Of a stretch of 56,809 nt of DNA, positions 1 through 9,066 are shown in pieces. This stretch comes from Candidatus Poribacteria bacterium (GTDB taxonomy: Bacteria; Poribacteria; WGA-4E; B28-G17). A program made the position numbers and the translations under genes. Position 1 is the stretch's first letter. Every line of letters begins with the position of its first letter. The stretch is from positions 1 to 56,809 of the forward strand of contig JAGGXZ010000139.1 in the NCBI GenBank assembly GCA_021162805.1, read 5' to 3'. The notes under the pieces are model-generated. The model did no database searches, was not told the DNA's origin, and saw only the letters and a program-made list of their open reading frames with translations.

Positions 1-357
1 CCCTTCGAAGGTGTTCTCGTGTGGCATGAGCTCATCCCCATCGGCTATTCTCATTCTGGCGATGAACCCAAGCCTGGCGATCTTCCGTCCGCCATGCGGG
101 AACTCCTGGCGATATATATATATCGCCGGCCGATCATCCTGCCTCAAAACTCCTTCCCTCAACCATCTGCGGAACCTCTCCGCCGCTTTGGGATAATCGG
201 GCTCGAGCAGCAGGTAGACCATGTTATATGGGTTTAAGCTTTTATAAAACTCCTTCTCTCGATCCGAGATCACATCATACGGCGGGGTAACCACCTCCTC
301 GATCCTCACCCGTGACGTGTCATAAAGCACGCCTCTGAACGGCCTGATCTCCAGCAT
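1..357 (-). CDS. DUF1015 family protein, N-terminal part (cut by window edge)
   Basis: Reading leftward from an ATG at 355-357, 119 codons stay open to the first base of the window, so only the N-terminus is present. The protein opens with MLEIRPFRGVLYD, followed by a VVTPPYDVISDREKE segment and SLNPYNMVYLLLEPD. This pattern of IRPFRG, then PPYDVI, then NPYN is characteristic of DUF1015 proteins, which are usually about 400 residues long and of unknown function. The stop of ndk lies one base before this ATG. The GGAGGAG in the last ndk codons is placed to act as its ribosome binding site, so the two genes are probably translated as one operon unit. The family call is firm; function cannot be given. 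Confidence 0.85.
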   Translation of the reverse strand, partial: MLEIRPFRGVLYDTSRVRIEEVVTPPYDVISDREKEFYKSLNPYNMVYLLLEPDYPKAAERFRRWLREGVLRQDDRPAIYIYRQEFPHGGRKIARLGFIARMRIADGDELMPHENTFEG

Positions 358-358
358 A

Positions 359-775
359 TCAGCATATCTCCTCCGGCGAGAAGATCACCTCCAACTCCCT
401 TTCGGCGCTTCGGGGCGAATCGGATGCATGAACGACATTTTCCCTGGTGTCAAGCGAGAAATCACCCCGAATCGTTCCGGGTTTGGCCTCAGTTGGGCTT
501 GTGGCACCGATCATCGTCCTGGCGATCGAGATCGCCGATTCGCCCTCTATCGCCATGGCGACGATCGGCCCTGAGGTCATAAACCGGATCAATCCCTCAA
601 AGAATTCCCTCCCTCGATGGGGTTCATAAAGTTCTTCGGCCTTCTGGCGTGAAAGCTTGAGCATCTTCAATCCGACGATCCTAAATCCTTTGCGTTCGAA
701 CCTGGATATCACCTCACCAACCAGACCGCGTCTGACGCCGTCCGGTTTCACCAGTATCAGCGTTCTCTCGATCAC
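359..775 (-). CDS. ndk: Nucleoside diphosphate kinase
   Basis: Transfers the gamma phosphate of ATP to nucleoside diphosphates through a phosphohistidine, balancing cellular NTP pools in the cytosol. The 138-residue protein has the full family length. It begins [20 protein letters not shown], and the active-site histidine sits in NVVHASDS near residue 116, equivalent to the usual NxxHGSDS; Gly is replaced by Ala here. Its ATG overlaps the stop of the upstream aminotransferase gene (ATGA), and the DUF1015 gene follows after one base, giving a three-gene operon read leftward. The identification is secure. Confidence 0.97.
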   Translation of the reverse strand: MIERTLILVKPDGVRRGLVGEVISRFERKGFRIVGLKMLKLSRQKAEELYEPHRGREFFEGLIRFMTSGPIVAMAIEGESAISIARTMIGATSPTEAKPGTIRGDFSLDTRENVVHASDSPRSAERELEVIFSPEEIC

Positions 776-1971
776 CCTTCCACCTCGTCCAGAGCCCTTT
801 TTATCCTGTCAAGCCCCTCTTCGATCGTCTCCTCCGAAGTGGCGAAGGAGAGCCTGACGCATCCATCGTCGCCGAAAGCCATTCCGGGCACAAGGGCCAC
901 ATTGGCCGACTCGAGCATCGCATCGGCGAAATCGAGCGATCCGTTTATGATCTTACCATTCAATCTCTTCCCGAAATAGAACGAGACGTTCGGGAAGACA
1001 TAAAAGGCGCCTTGGGGTCTGACATAGCTGATCCCCTCTATCTCATCCAGCTTCGAGCAGATCAGATCACGCCGTTTTTCGAAAACCTTTCGCATCCTCT
1101 CAACCTCGTCCTGGTCCCCTCCCAACGCCGCCAGAGCAGCCGCCTGCGAGATAGAGGTTGGGTTAGAGGTGCTGTGGCTTTGTATTCTGCTCATGGCGCT
1201 GATCACCTCTTCAGGACCGGCGGCATATCCTATCCTCCAGCCGGTCATAGCGTACGACTTGGAGACACCGTTCACGAGGATCGTCCGTTCTTTGAAGGTC
1301 TCATCCAGAGCTGCCACGCTTACGTGCTTTAACCCATCATATATCAGCTTTTCATAGATCTCATCTGATATAATGTAAAAATCGGCTTCGACCGCCAGCT
1401 CGCTGATTCCCCTCAGGAGCTCTTCCGGATAAACGGTTCCGGTCGGGTTAGCAGGTGAGTTGAGAATGATGGCCTTGGTTTTCGAGGAGATCCTCTTACG
1501 CACATCATCCGGAATCATGCAATATCCGGTTTGAGACGATGTTTGGACGATCACGGGGGTTCCGCCTGCCAATCTTACCATCTCCGGGTAGCTTACCCAG
1601 TATGGCGCGCCGATTATGACCTCGTCGCCGGGATCGCATATGGCCATGAGGATGTTGTAGATCGAGTGTTTGGCACCACAGGAGATGATCACCTGGGAGG
1701 GCGAATAATCGAGTCCGTTCTCACGCCTGAGCTTTTCGACCACAGCCTCTTTGAGCTCGTTGATTCCGGAGCTAGGGGTATATTTCGTGAATCCCGATCT
1801 TATCGACTCGATCGCCGCCTCCTTTATCGGGAGGGGGGTGTCGAAATCCGGTTCTCCGGCGCCGAAACTGATAACGTCTATCCCTGCCTTTCTCATCTCG
1901 GCCGCTTTGGCGCTTACGGCCAGAGTGGCCGACGGCTTAACCTGCTTGGCTCTATTAGATATCCCTCTTAT
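772..1971 (-). CDS. Class I aspartate aminotransferase, probable ATA start
   Basis: PLP-dependent aminotransferase of the AspC/AspB type, moving amino groups between aspartate and 2-oxoglutarate. Visible motifs include [12 protein letters not shown] near the N-terminus, [11 protein letters not shown], the PLP-lysine segment [17 protein letters not shown], and a C-terminal RLSFA. The only in-frame ATG (1894-1896) lies after the conserved N-terminal arm; starting there would lose the [14 protein letters not shown] segment that family members keep. Upstream the frame holds no ATG, GTG or TTG before a stop at 1993-1995. It does hold an ATA at 1969-1971, seven bases after a GGAGG (1979-1983 on the plus strand), giving 399 residues, the usual family length. 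I therefore choose ATA; a base error for ATG is the alternative. It is the first gene of the ndk operon. Confidence 0.88.
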   Translation of the reverse strand: MRGISNRAKQVKPSATLAVSAKAAEMRKAGIDVISFGAGEPDFDTPLPIKEAAIESIRSGFTKYTPSSGINELKEAVVEKLRRENGLDYSPSQVIISCGAKHSIYNILMAICDPGDEVIIGAPYWVSYPEMVRLAGGTPVIVQTSSQTGYCMIPDDVRKRISSKTKAIILNSPANPTGTVYPEELLRGISELAVEADFYIISDEIYEKLIYDGLKHVSVAALDETFKERTILVNGVSKSYAMTGWRIGYAAGPEEVISAMSRIQSHSTSNPTSISQAAALAALGGDQDEVERMRKVFEKRRDLICSKLDEIEGISYVRPQGAFYVFPNVSFYFGKRLNGKIINGSLDFADAMLESANVALVPGMAFGDDGCVRLSFATSEETIEEGLDRIKRALDEVEG

Positions 1972-2012
1972 GGCAAACCTCCACGGGGAAGATTACTCGT
2001 GATGATAGGTTT

Positions 2013-2041
2013 AGTATATCACAAAGGTCATCTATCGTCAA
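2013..2041 (-). promoter_or_regulatory. Sigma-70-type promoter for the aminotransferase-ndk operon
   Basis: On the minus strand a TTGACG (-35, plus positions 2036-2041) is followed after 17 bases by TATACT (-10, 2013-2018). The predicted transcript would start about 35 bases before the ATA start codon. The near-consensus hexamers and ideal spacing make this a good promoter candidate. Confidence 0.65.
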
Positions 2042-2047
2042 AAACTC

Positions 2048-2076
2048 TTGAAATGCGCCGAGAGATCTGATAATCT
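2048..2076 (+). promoter_or_regulatory. Candidate promoter for the VWA/membrane protein operon
   Basis: TTGAAA (2048-2053) and TAATCT (2071-2076) are separated by 17 bases and lie about 36 bases before the TTG start at 2113. It runs back to back with the promoter of the divergent aminotransferase operon, the two -35 elements being only a few bases apart. The -10 element is a moderate match. Confidence 0.4.
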
Positions 2077-2112
2077 TATTCGGCACTTAAAGCACGAAAT
2101 GGAGGATGTGCT

Positions 2113-3009
2113 TTGCCGTTTAGGTTCGCCCAACCCTCTCTCCTGTGGCTTATCATACCCACCCTGATAATCGGCATTGGCATAGGAGTTCGGGATCTGT
2201 TCCGGCTGAGGAGAGTCAGATGCGTTGTCCCGATCTCGATCAGGTTGCGGATCTTGAAGCTCTCCCTGCTTATCTGCTCGCTCCTGTTGATCATATTATC
2301 CCTGGCTAGACCGCAATACGGCCTCAAATCGGGGATCGTTGAGGTTCCATCGATGGAGCTTATCATCGGCTTAGATGTTTCGGCCAGCATGTCCAGTGAG
2401 GATGTTCAACCTGATAGGTTCAGCAGGGCGAAGGAGGAGGCTTTCTCACTGCTGAGGAGGATTTCCGGCGATCGGGTTGGTGTCATACTGTTTGCGGGCC
2501 GGGCTTTCCCCATCTGTCCCGTAACTGAGGATCTGGAGGCGGCGCGATTAGCTGTAGATTCCGCCCATATAGATATGGTCCCAGCGCCCGGCACGAAGTT
2601 TACCCCGCTCATCGAGGAATCCATCAGCTCGTTCTCCCCTGAGAGGGATACCCCCAAATGTCTGGTGATTATAAGCGATGGAGAGGCTCATGAGGAGATA
2701 GATGAGATCCTGAAAGCCGCTCGAAAAGCCCGCGATGAGGGTATCAGGATATTTTGCATCGGAATCGGAACCGTCCAAGGGGCGGTTCTCCCCGAAAAAG
2801 GGGTCATCTCCAAGCTCAACACAAGAGTGTTGGAGGGAGTATCCAAAGCTACAGGGGGTATCTGGGCGACAACGGTCGAAGACATCTGGCCTCAGATCGC
2901 ATCGATCGGTAGAGGAAGGGCTAAAAGGAGGGTTATCAGATATGCGGAGAGATTCCAGTATGCTGCCCTGCCGGCGTTTATCCTTTTAGCGGTGGAGGTA
3001 CTGTTATGA
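2113..3009 (+). CDS. Membrane-anchored von Willebrand factor A domain protein (BatA/BatB-like)
   Basis: A 298-residue protein with two N-terminal membrane helices (about residues 8-25 and 50-66), then a VWA domain, then a possible C-terminal hydrophobic helix. The metal-ion-dependent adhesion site is intact: DVSASMS near residue 87, a threonine in the GTKFTPL segment, and ISDGEAH with the later acidic residue. The topology matches the BatA/BatB proteins, which usually sit with an MoxR ATPase and BatD; none of those is seen here. The start is a TTG preceded by GGAGG (2101-2105) at seven bases; an ATG at 2106 is in another frame. It overlaps the next gene by four bases (ATGA), so the two are probably co-translated. 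The ligand is unknown. Confidence 0.85.
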   Translation: MPFRFAQPSLLWLIIPTLIIGIGIGVRDLFRLRRVRCVVPISIRLRILKLSLLICSLLLIILSLARPQYGLKSGIVEVPSMELIIGLDVSASMSSEDVQPDRFSRAKEEAFSLLRRISGDRVGVILFAGRAFPICPVTEDLEAARLAVDSAHIDMVPAPGTKFTPLIEESISSFSPERDTPKCLVIISDGEAHEEIDEILKAARKARDEGIRIFCIGIGTVQGAVLPEKGVISKLNTRVLEGVSKATGGIWATTVEDIWPQIASIGRGRAKRRVIRYAERFQYAALPAFILLAVEVLL

Positions 3010-4868
3010 CCAGATACAGGGCCATACTCATCGGTTCGATCCTCATATTTCTCAACGCCTTCTGGATGATGCATGCGTCCATATGGAACGCCGGATATCC
3101 CACCACGGTCTCGTTCTTTTACAACGTGATATTCATCCTTTTCCTCATCACCATGTTGAACCTCGCTGTGCGGCATTTAAAAACGGATTTTTCCCTCAAC
3201 CGGAGTGAGCTTCTGCTGATATACGTGATGCTCTCAGTTGCATCGGCGGTGGGCGGGTTGGATATGCTTCAGATACTCATCCCACTTATAAGCGGGGTTT
3301 TCCTGCTGGCCACGCCTGAAAACGAGTGGATGTCCCTTTTCGGGAAATATATCAAGGACTGGATGGTGGTAAGGGATAAGGAGATCCTGCTTCTCTACTC
3401 ACAGGGTGAATCCACCCTTTACCTGCGCAGACACATAATGGCTTGGGTGAAACCCATAGCCGCTTGGGGTTCGCTCGTCGTGGCGCTGATCATCGTCATG
3501 GCCTGTATAAGCGTGATCCTCAGGAGGAGATGGACCGAGCAGGAGAAACTGAGCTATCCGATCATACAGCTCCCGCTGGAGATGAGCCACTCGGGTTTCT
3601 GGAGGAACAGATTGATGTGGCTGGGGTTTGCGCTCGCCGGCGGGATGGACGTGATAAACGGATTACATTTTCTCTACCCCTCGGTGCCGGGCATAGGTGG
3701 GAAACTTTACGACATCGCCCCATTCTTCACCGAAAAGCCGTGGAACGCCATCGGATGGACGCCGGTGGCCCTCTTCCCATACGCCATCGGCATGGCCTTC
3801 TTCATTCCGCTTGATCTGTCCTTTTCATGTTGGTTTTTCTACATCTTCTGGAAGATCGAACGGATAGCCGCTGCCTCCATGGGATTCAGAAATCTACCCG
3901 GGTTTCCGTATCTGGATCAGCAGGCATCAGGGGCTTATCTCGGCCTATTCGTCGTGGCGATGTGGGGCAGCAGGCGATATCTGGGCGAGGTGATAAGGAG
4001 GGTAATCCACGGAGAGAGGGAAAAACAGGGGGAACCGGTCAGTTACAGGGTCGCCTTCATCCTTGGCGGTATCGCATTTACCTATATACTGCTCTTCTGC
4101 CTCAGGGCGGGGATGAGCCTTTGGGTGGCGGTGATTTTCTTCATCCTGTATTTTGCCCTATCGACGGCGATAACCCGCATGAGGGCTGAGCTGGGATCAC
4201 CCGTCCATGATCTGCACTTTTCAGGGCCGGACATGATACTGACGACCGCTCTCCCCACCCGATCCTTCAGCCCGTACGATCTGACGACCATCTCCTTCTT
4301 CCATTTCTTCAACAGGGCGTATCGAGGCCATCCGATGCCCCATCAGCTTGAAGGGTTTAAACTCGCAGAGAGATCCGGCATGAACGTGCGGAGGTTATTC
4401 CTGGCCATCATCATCGCCGGGACTTTGGGTTTCTTCGCCTCAGCATGGGGATATCTGGATGCGGCGTACAGATACGGCGGCAAGACGGGATATGCCTGGA
4501 GGGCCTTCAGCAGGCTTGAAAGCTGGCTTACAGCGCCTCGTCCGGCCGATATCCCGGCTACGGCTGCCATCTTTGTGGGATTCGGATCGACGCTGCTGCT
4601 GTATTGGATGAGAATGCGCTTCTTCTGGTTCCCGTTCCATCCTGCCGGATTCGCCGTCTCGAATAGCTGGTCCATAAACCTATTCTGGTTTTCGATCTTC
4701 GTCAGCTGGCTGATAAAATACCTGATACTTAAGCATGGGGGGATCAAAACCCATAGGAAGCTGATCCCGTTTTTCCTGGGATTAATCTTGGGTGAGTTCG
4801 TCGTAGGGGGATTCTGGACTCTCAGGGGAGTGCTTTTCAAAACACCCACGTATAAGTTCCTGTTTTAA
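3006..4868 (+). CDS. Polytopic membrane protein, DUF6785/DUF6784-like
   Basis: A 620-residue integral membrane protein with roughly a dozen hydrophobic segments. It opens with a helix containing AILIGSILIFLNAFWM, has a loop with RRRWTEQEKLSYPIIQLPLEM, and another with RAELGSPVHDLHFSGPDMI. The EKLSYPIxQLPLEM loop and the overall layout match large uncharacterised membrane proteins with paired DUF6785 and DUF6784 regions, found in Planctomycetes, Armatimonadetes and Poribacteria and distantly reminiscent of oligopeptide transporters. Transport is therefore only a guess. Its ATG overlaps the stop of the VWA gene. A 24-base palindrome lies just after its stop codon. Confidence 0.7.
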   Translation: MTRYRAILIGSILIFLNAFWMMHASIWNAGYPTTVSFFYNVIFILFLITMLNLAVRHLKTDFSLNRSELLLIYVMLSVASAVGGLDMLQILIPLISGVFLLATPENEWMSLFGKYIKDWMVVRDKEILLLYSQGESTLYLRRHIMAWVKPIAAWGSLVVALIIVMACISVILRRRWTEQEKLSYPIIQLPLEMSHSGFWRNRLMWLGFALAGGMDVINGLHFLYPSVPGIGGKLYDIAPFFTEKPWNAIGWTPVALFPYAIGMAFFIPLDLSFSCWFFYIFWKIERIAAASMGFRNLPGFPYLDQQASGAYLGLFVVAMWGSRRYLGEVIRRVIHGEREKQGEPVSYRVAFILGGIAFTYILLFCLRAGMSLWVAVIFFILYFALSTAITRMRAELGSPVHDLHFSGPDMILTTALPTRSFSPYDLTTISFFHFFNRAYRGHPMPHQLEGFKLAERSGMNVRRLFLAIIIAGTLGFFASAWGYLDAAYRYGGKTGYAWRAFSRLESWLTAPRPADIPATAAIFVGFGSTLLLYWMRMRFFWFPFHPAGFAVSNSWSINLFWFSIFVSWLIKYLILKHGGIKTHRKLIPFFLGLILGEFVVGGFWTLRGVLFKTPTYKFLF

Positions 4869-4889
4869 CGACCTTGATCCGATCCTTTG

Positions 4890-4913
4890 CCCCCTTCCCC
4901 GCGGGGAAGGGGG
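4890..4913. terminator. 24-bp perfect palindrome between convergent genes
   Basis: The bases from 4890 to 4913 form a perfect inverted repeat with CCCCCTTCCCCG as the left half. It sits in the 61-base gap between the rightward membrane protein gene and the leftward secreted protein gene. The position suits a bidirectional terminator, but no T-run follows on either side and the hairpin would have almost no loop, so it may instead be a dispersed repeat or protein-binding site. Confidence 0.4.
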
Positions 4914-4929
4914 TGAGAGAAGTCAAGCT

Positions 4930-6627
4930 TTAACGCGCTCCGCCGCCCGATATCGATGTGATCTGCTTTATATCCTCCAGCGAAAGGCTCATCCTACCGC
5001 GCGCCACACCTCTTTCGTCCGTTCCCGATTTGGATATGGCCATGCTATATCTTTCGGGAACGTTTTGAATCAGCATATACGTGGCAGCGGCATTCGGTTG
5101 AGAAGCTGAGATGGATTTCAGGATAGACTTGATTATCCCCAGCGGCGAGATGAGCACCACGGTTGTCGGTTTCGGTAGTAGCTCTCCGGTAGTCCCGTAA
5201 AATCCATCCATATCCGCGGCCGAACTTCCCCCTTCCATGGCGTCTAAGACGTCGTGGATCGGATTTGAGGAGATCGATCCGGCGATTATAAGCCTATCAC
5301 CTTTGGTGGCGTATAAGATCTTGATCTCCGGAGGAAGTTGAATCCCTCCGCCTTGAGGCGCTGTTTCGGGAGTGACCTTATATTTTACCTTCAGCGATTT
5401 TATCTCCACCCCCTTATACAGTTCCGTCTCGCCCTGCTCGACCGATTCGACCTCGAAAGGTATCCGTTGTCCGGGCAACATCCCGTTTAACTTCCTGATC
5501 AACCTCGGCGAGGAATCGAGATACCTCCTCACCTTTTCGGGGTCCACAACTTTGAAAACCTGTATCCCTTCATAGAAGGGAGGACCGGAGATGTTGAGGG
5601 CAAATGAGATCATATCGCCCACGCCGGCCCAGAAATCACTCACGAGCCTTTCCGTCTCCTTGTCCACCTGGATTTGATCCTTCATCTTCTCACGCGTGAG
5701 CATAAATATCCCCTTTAGATCTCCCACCCCGCATACCTGGTAAGGCGGCAGATTCGAGAATTCATCGAGTTTGACGGGTTTCCCCCCGCTGAGGTCCGCC
5801 AACTCCGATCCGGATTTGAATCTGACGGCGCTGTCTATCCTCACCTTCACCCCTTCTATTTCGACGTTTATCCCCAGAAGCTGGATCTGACCCATCATAT
5901 CCGCCGCCATTCTGCTTTGTGCTCTTAACAGGGATACGGCGGGGTTCGATTCGCCCGATCGTTCGATCTGATGGGGAAGCTGCTCTATGAGAGCACCATA
6001 TATGCCCATTATATCGGCCACCTTTATGAAAGCGGCAACGTCATCATCCATGCTCAGCGATAAGGATTGATATTCGGCGTTCTCCAGGATGGGTTTTGAT
6101 CTATGGCTGTAAAGATCTATCGCTGCCCTCAGTCCCTCGAAGTCATTGCTGAAGGCGAAGATGTTATGCAATATCGTGTAACACCCCTCGCTGGACCTGT
6201 AGTATTTGGCCCCGGAGTAGATATCGGCCTGTGGATTAGGGATCAAAGCGGCCAGTGATGCCTCGAGCTTGGCCCTATCCGCTACGCCTATCAGAACGAA
6301 GAACTCCTTCAGATCAGGTGTCGTGAAGACAACGGCGAAATCGCCTTTCACGTCAAATCCGAGCTTCTCCAGATCTGAGACGTTTTGATATTTTCCGCCG
6401 AAGGATCTCCTGAGCAATGCCGCCAGAGGATCACCGCCCGGCTCCGTCCCCATCGGCGTCATCTGGGAGACCAGCTCCTTCAGGTTATCGCTCAACCCTC
6501 TGAGCGACTTAACCCTCACAAACCCCACCGATGAGTCCGGGATAAGCTGAAGAACGCTCCCGCCTGAAAGCATCGAGAAACTGATAAGGGTTGATATGAT
6601 CAGGAGATACAATTTGATTCTTCTCAT
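4930..6627 (-). CDS. Secreted DUF3352-like protein of unknown function
   Basis: A 565-residue protein with a clear signal peptide (MRRIKLYLLIISTLISFSML, cleavage near residue 22-26). The mature part begins LQLIPDSSVGFVRVKSL, then has a SDLEKLGFDVKGDFAVVF segment, a long middle region repeating about 200-residue alpha/beta units, and ends with a GGGAR tail. The opening (a hydrophobic strand with pro-asp-ser before a val-arg-val strand) resembles DUF3352 proteins, which are exported or lipoprotein-like and uncharacterised. No catalytic motif is visible. The gene stands alone between a convergent membrane protein gene and a divergent oxidoreductase gene. The protein is certainly expressed as a long single frame; the family call is tentative. 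Confidence 0.6.
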   Translation of the reverse strand: MRRIKLYLLIISTLISFSMLSGGSVLQLIPDSSVGFVRVKSLRGLSDNLKELVSQMTPMGTEPGGDPLAALLRRSFGGKYQNVSDLEKLGFDVKGDFAVVFTTPDLKEFFVLIGVADRAKLEASLAALIPNPQADIYSGAKYYRSSEGCYTILHNIFAFSNDFEGLRAAIDLYSHRSKPILENAEYQSLSLSMDDDVAAFIKVADIMGIYGALIEQLPHQIERSGESNPAVSLLRAQSRMAADMMGQIQLLGINVEIEGVKVRIDSAVRFKSGSELADLSGGKPVKLDEFSNLPPYQVCGVGDLKGIFMLTREKMKDQIQVDKETERLVSDFWAGVGDMISFALNISGPPFYEGIQVFKVVDPEKVRRYLDSSPRLIRKLNGMLPGQRIPFEVESVEQGETELYKGVEIKSLKVKYKVTPETAPQGGGIQLPPEIKILYATKGDRLIIAGSISSNPIHDVLDAMEGGSSAADMDGFYGTTGELLPKPTTVVLISPLGIIKSILKSISASQPNAAATYMLIQNVPERYSMAISKSGTDERGVARGRMSLSLEDIKQITSISGGGAR

Positions 6628-6710
6628 CCCTTACCCCCTGAGAGTTTAAAATTGACTGATCCTTTAGACGATCTCCCGCCGCAGTTAGTTTACCTCGCAT
6701 GGAATACACT

Positions 6711-6738
6711 TTCCTTCAGTTTTAAACTGTGTTATAAT
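6711..6738 (+). promoter_or_regulatory. Candidate promoter with inverted repeat before the first Gfo/Idh/MocA gene
   Basis: A perfect TATAAT (6733-6738) precedes the oxidoreductase gene, but the -35 region (TTCCTT, 6711-6716, spacing 16) is poor. Between the two lies the inverted repeat CAGTTT-T-AAACTG (6717-6729). A weak -35 with a palindrome overlapping the core would suit control by an activator or repressor; this is inference. Confidence 0.4.
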
Positions 6739-6768
6739 TCAGGATCAAATCGGATGAGGAGGTTTATC

Positions 6769-7740
6769 ATGGGTGAACCTCTCAGATTTGGGGTGATAGG
6801 TTTAGGCGTCGGGATGTCCAGGGCGAGAATGGTTATGGAAGCAAAGGAAGCCGAGCTGGTCGCCGTCTCCGACCTTATCGAAGAGAGAAGGCAAAAGGCG
6901 GCGGAGAGCTTCGGCTGTGACACATATGAAAACTACCATGAGATGCTTGAGAGAGATGATATAGACGTCGTTATGGTGATGACGCCCAGCGGGCTTCATG
7001 GCAAAATCGGTATGGATGTCGCCAAGGCCGGCAAGCATGTGATAACCACTAAACCCATGGATATCACCCTTGAGGCGTGCGATGCACTGATAGAGACCTG
7101 CGAAAAGGAAAACGTCAAACTGATGGTCGACTTCGGCGAAAGATATAACGGATGGAATCGAAAGATCAAAAAGGCGATCGAGATAGGGGCTATCGGCGAC
7201 CCGATACTAATCGAGGTCAGAATGAAATGGTGGCGATCGGAGGAGTATTATGAGGGATGGCACGGAACCTGGGAGCTGGACGGTGGAGGATCCATAATGA
7301 ACCAGGGAGTTCACCAGATAGATCTCATGCAATGGTTCATGGGGCCGGTCGATTCGGTATGCGGACATTACGGCGTATACGGACATAAGAACTGTGAGAC
7401 CGAAGATCTCACCGCTGCCCTCGTTAAGTTCAAAAACGGAGCGGTGGGAACGATTCTCACCACGACCACCTGCCCGAAAGGGAAAACGACCATGATCGAG
7501 ATACATGGGCTGAAGGGGGTTATAGGGAAAGGTCCCCAGGTATGGGAGTTTGTCGGTGAAGAGCCTCAGATAGAGATTGAGCCGCACCCGAAGAACATCG
7601 TAGAGGACGCCATACAGGTTATCAAATACGGAGCCCAACCGGCTGTCGACGGATATGAGGGGAGAAAATCGGTCGAAATAATCCTGGCCATATACAAATC
7701 CTCCAGAGAGGAGAGATGGGTGAAACTTCCGCTCAAATGA
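6769..7740 (+). CDS. Gfo/Idh/MocA family NAD(P)-dependent oxidoreductase
   Basis: A 323-residue sugar or inositol dehydrogenase-like protein. The N-terminal Rossmann fold shows FGVIGLGVGMSRARM, the family EKP-type motif appears as TTKPMDI with the lysine kept, and the C-terminal substrate domain has GGGSIMNQGVHQIDLMQWF with the usual His of the active site. The start is the ATG at 6769, six bases after GAGGAGG (6756-6762). A longer open frame upstream would run through the promoter and is not believed. It is followed by a UroD-like gene 66 bases on, probably in the same transcript. The substrate is unknown; proteins of this type in such genomes usually act on sugars or sugar acids. Confidence 0.9.
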   Translation: MGEPLRFGVIGLGVGMSRARMVMEAKEAELVAVSDLIEERRQKAAESFGCDTYENYHEMLERDDIDVVMVMTPSGLHGKIGMDVAKAGKHVITTKPMDITLEACDALIETCEKENVKLMVDFGERYNGWNRKIKKAIEIGAIGDPILIEVRMKWWRSEEYYEGWHGTWELDGGGSIMNQGVHQIDLMQWFMGPVDSVCGHYGVYGHKNCETEDLTAALVKFKNGAVGTILTTTTCPKGKTTMIEIHGLKGVIGKGPQVWEFVGEEPQIEIEPHPKNIVEDAIQVIKYGAQPAVDGYEGRKSVEIILAIYKSSREERWVKLPLK

Positions 7741-7806
7741 GGATCTCATCAGGAGGCCGCTCGAACATCGAGCTGCCCCCTTTCAACCGGGGAGGTGAGA
7801 GGATAG

Positions 7807-9066
7807 ATGGAGATACCGGAGAAGGACAAAACGATACTACGCCAGCTCGCTGAAAAGGTGGCCGAGATAGCCGATCTGCCCGTGCAGAGGGAGAAAGCCG
7901 AGATGTGGCGCCGGCTGAACCAACTTGAACCCGTAAAGCCGATGATCTGGATCAACGAGATCCCCTGGCATGAGATGGATGTAAGCGGTGAGCTGGAGAT
8001 CCGATCAACACATCCCTTCGCCCGTGGGCTGGAAGCGCAGCTCAGAAGAACCATATACCAGTGGGAACATATGCCGGGAGATATGGTGGTCGAGAGGAAG
8101 ATCTATTCCCCGTTGGTCATCCGCGACACCGGATTCGGGATCAGAGAGGTATCGGATATCGTCAGGGTCGACGCCAGGGGCGTCGCCTCGAGAAGGTTTC
8201 ACCCTCAGATCGGAAGCGAGAAGGATCTGGAGAAGATAAAAACGCCTGTGATAACGCATGATGCCGAGGCCAGCGAGCGAAACTATCAGATGATGGTCGA
8301 TCTCTTCGACGGCATACTGGAGGTTGAAAAGCGAGGGGTGGCCGGAATATGGTTTGCCCCATGGGATCAACTGGTCACATGGTGGGGGGTGGAACAGGTC
8401 TTCATGGACCTCATCCTCCGGCCGGAACTCGTGCATATGGCCATGGATCGGCTGGTAAACGCCCATCTCAGCAGGCTGGATCAACTGGAAAAGCTCAATC
8501 TGCTGTCATTAAACAACAGGAACGTAAGGATCGGTTCAGGTGGATACGGCTACACCGATGAATTGCCTCAGGAGGATTTCGATCCGAATCACATACGGAG
8601 CGCGGATCTATGGGGCTGTGCGACGGCTCAGATATTCTCCGATGTCTCGCCTCAAATGCACGAGGAGTTCGCCCTGAGGTATGAGAGGAGATGGCTGGAG
8701 CGTTTCGGTCTGACCTATTACGGCTGCTGTGAGCCGCTTCACCACAAGGTGGGGATCTTGAGGAGCATACCGAACCTGCGCAAGATATCCATGAGCCCTT
8801 GGGCGGATCTCGATAGAGCCGCCGAGGAGGTGGGTGATAGCTACGTCATCTCATACAAACCCAATCCGGCCGTTCTAGCTGTGGATGAATGGAATCCCGA
8901 TTTTGCCCGTAAGGAACTGCGCAGGGCCTTGGAGAAGACAAGGGGATGTGCCGTCGAGGTGATAATGAAGGACATATCCACTGTTCGATACGAGCCGCGA
9001 AGACTTTGGGAATGGGCCCAGATCGCCGCCGAGGAGACGGAAAGGGTTATCTCCTCTCGCGCTTAG
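7807..9066 (+). CDS. Uroporphyrinogen decarboxylase-like (corrinoid methyltransferase-type) protein
   Basis: A 419-residue protein of the UroD-like superfamily. It differs from true HemE, being longer and lacking the N-terminal RQAGRY-type motif, and instead resembles the large group of UroD-domain proteins related to MtaA/CmuA corrinoid methyltransferases. Recognisable parts are IWFAPWDQLVTWWGVEQVFMDL, FALRYERRWLERFGLTYYGCCEPLHHK cut short as a probable metal or corrinoid site (Cys-Cys-Glu with two His), and SYKPNPAVLA. The ATG follows a GGAGGTGAGAGG stretch. The downstream end overlaps the opposite-strand phosphatase gene by 20 bases. The methyl donor is unknown. Confidence 0.8.
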   Translation: MEIPEKDKTILRQLAEKVAEIADLPVQREKAEMWRRLNQLEPVKPMIWINEIPWHEMDVSGELEIRSTHPFARGLEAQLRRTIYQWEHMPGDMVVERKIYSPLVIRDTGFGIREVSDIVRVDARGVASRRFHPQIGSEKDLEKIKTPVITHDAEASERNYQMMVDLFDGILEVEKRGVAGIWFAPWDQLVTWWGVEQVFMDLILRPELVHMAMDRLVNAHLSRLDQLEKLNLLSLNNRNVRIGSGGYGYTDELPQEDFDPNHIRSADLWGCATAQIFSDVSPQMHEEFALRYERRWLERFGLTYYGCCEPLHHKVGILRSIPNLRKISMSPWADLDRAAEEVGDSYVISYKPNPAVLAVDEWNPDFARKELRRALEKTRGCAVEVIMKDISTVRYEPRRLWEWAQIAAEETERVISSRA

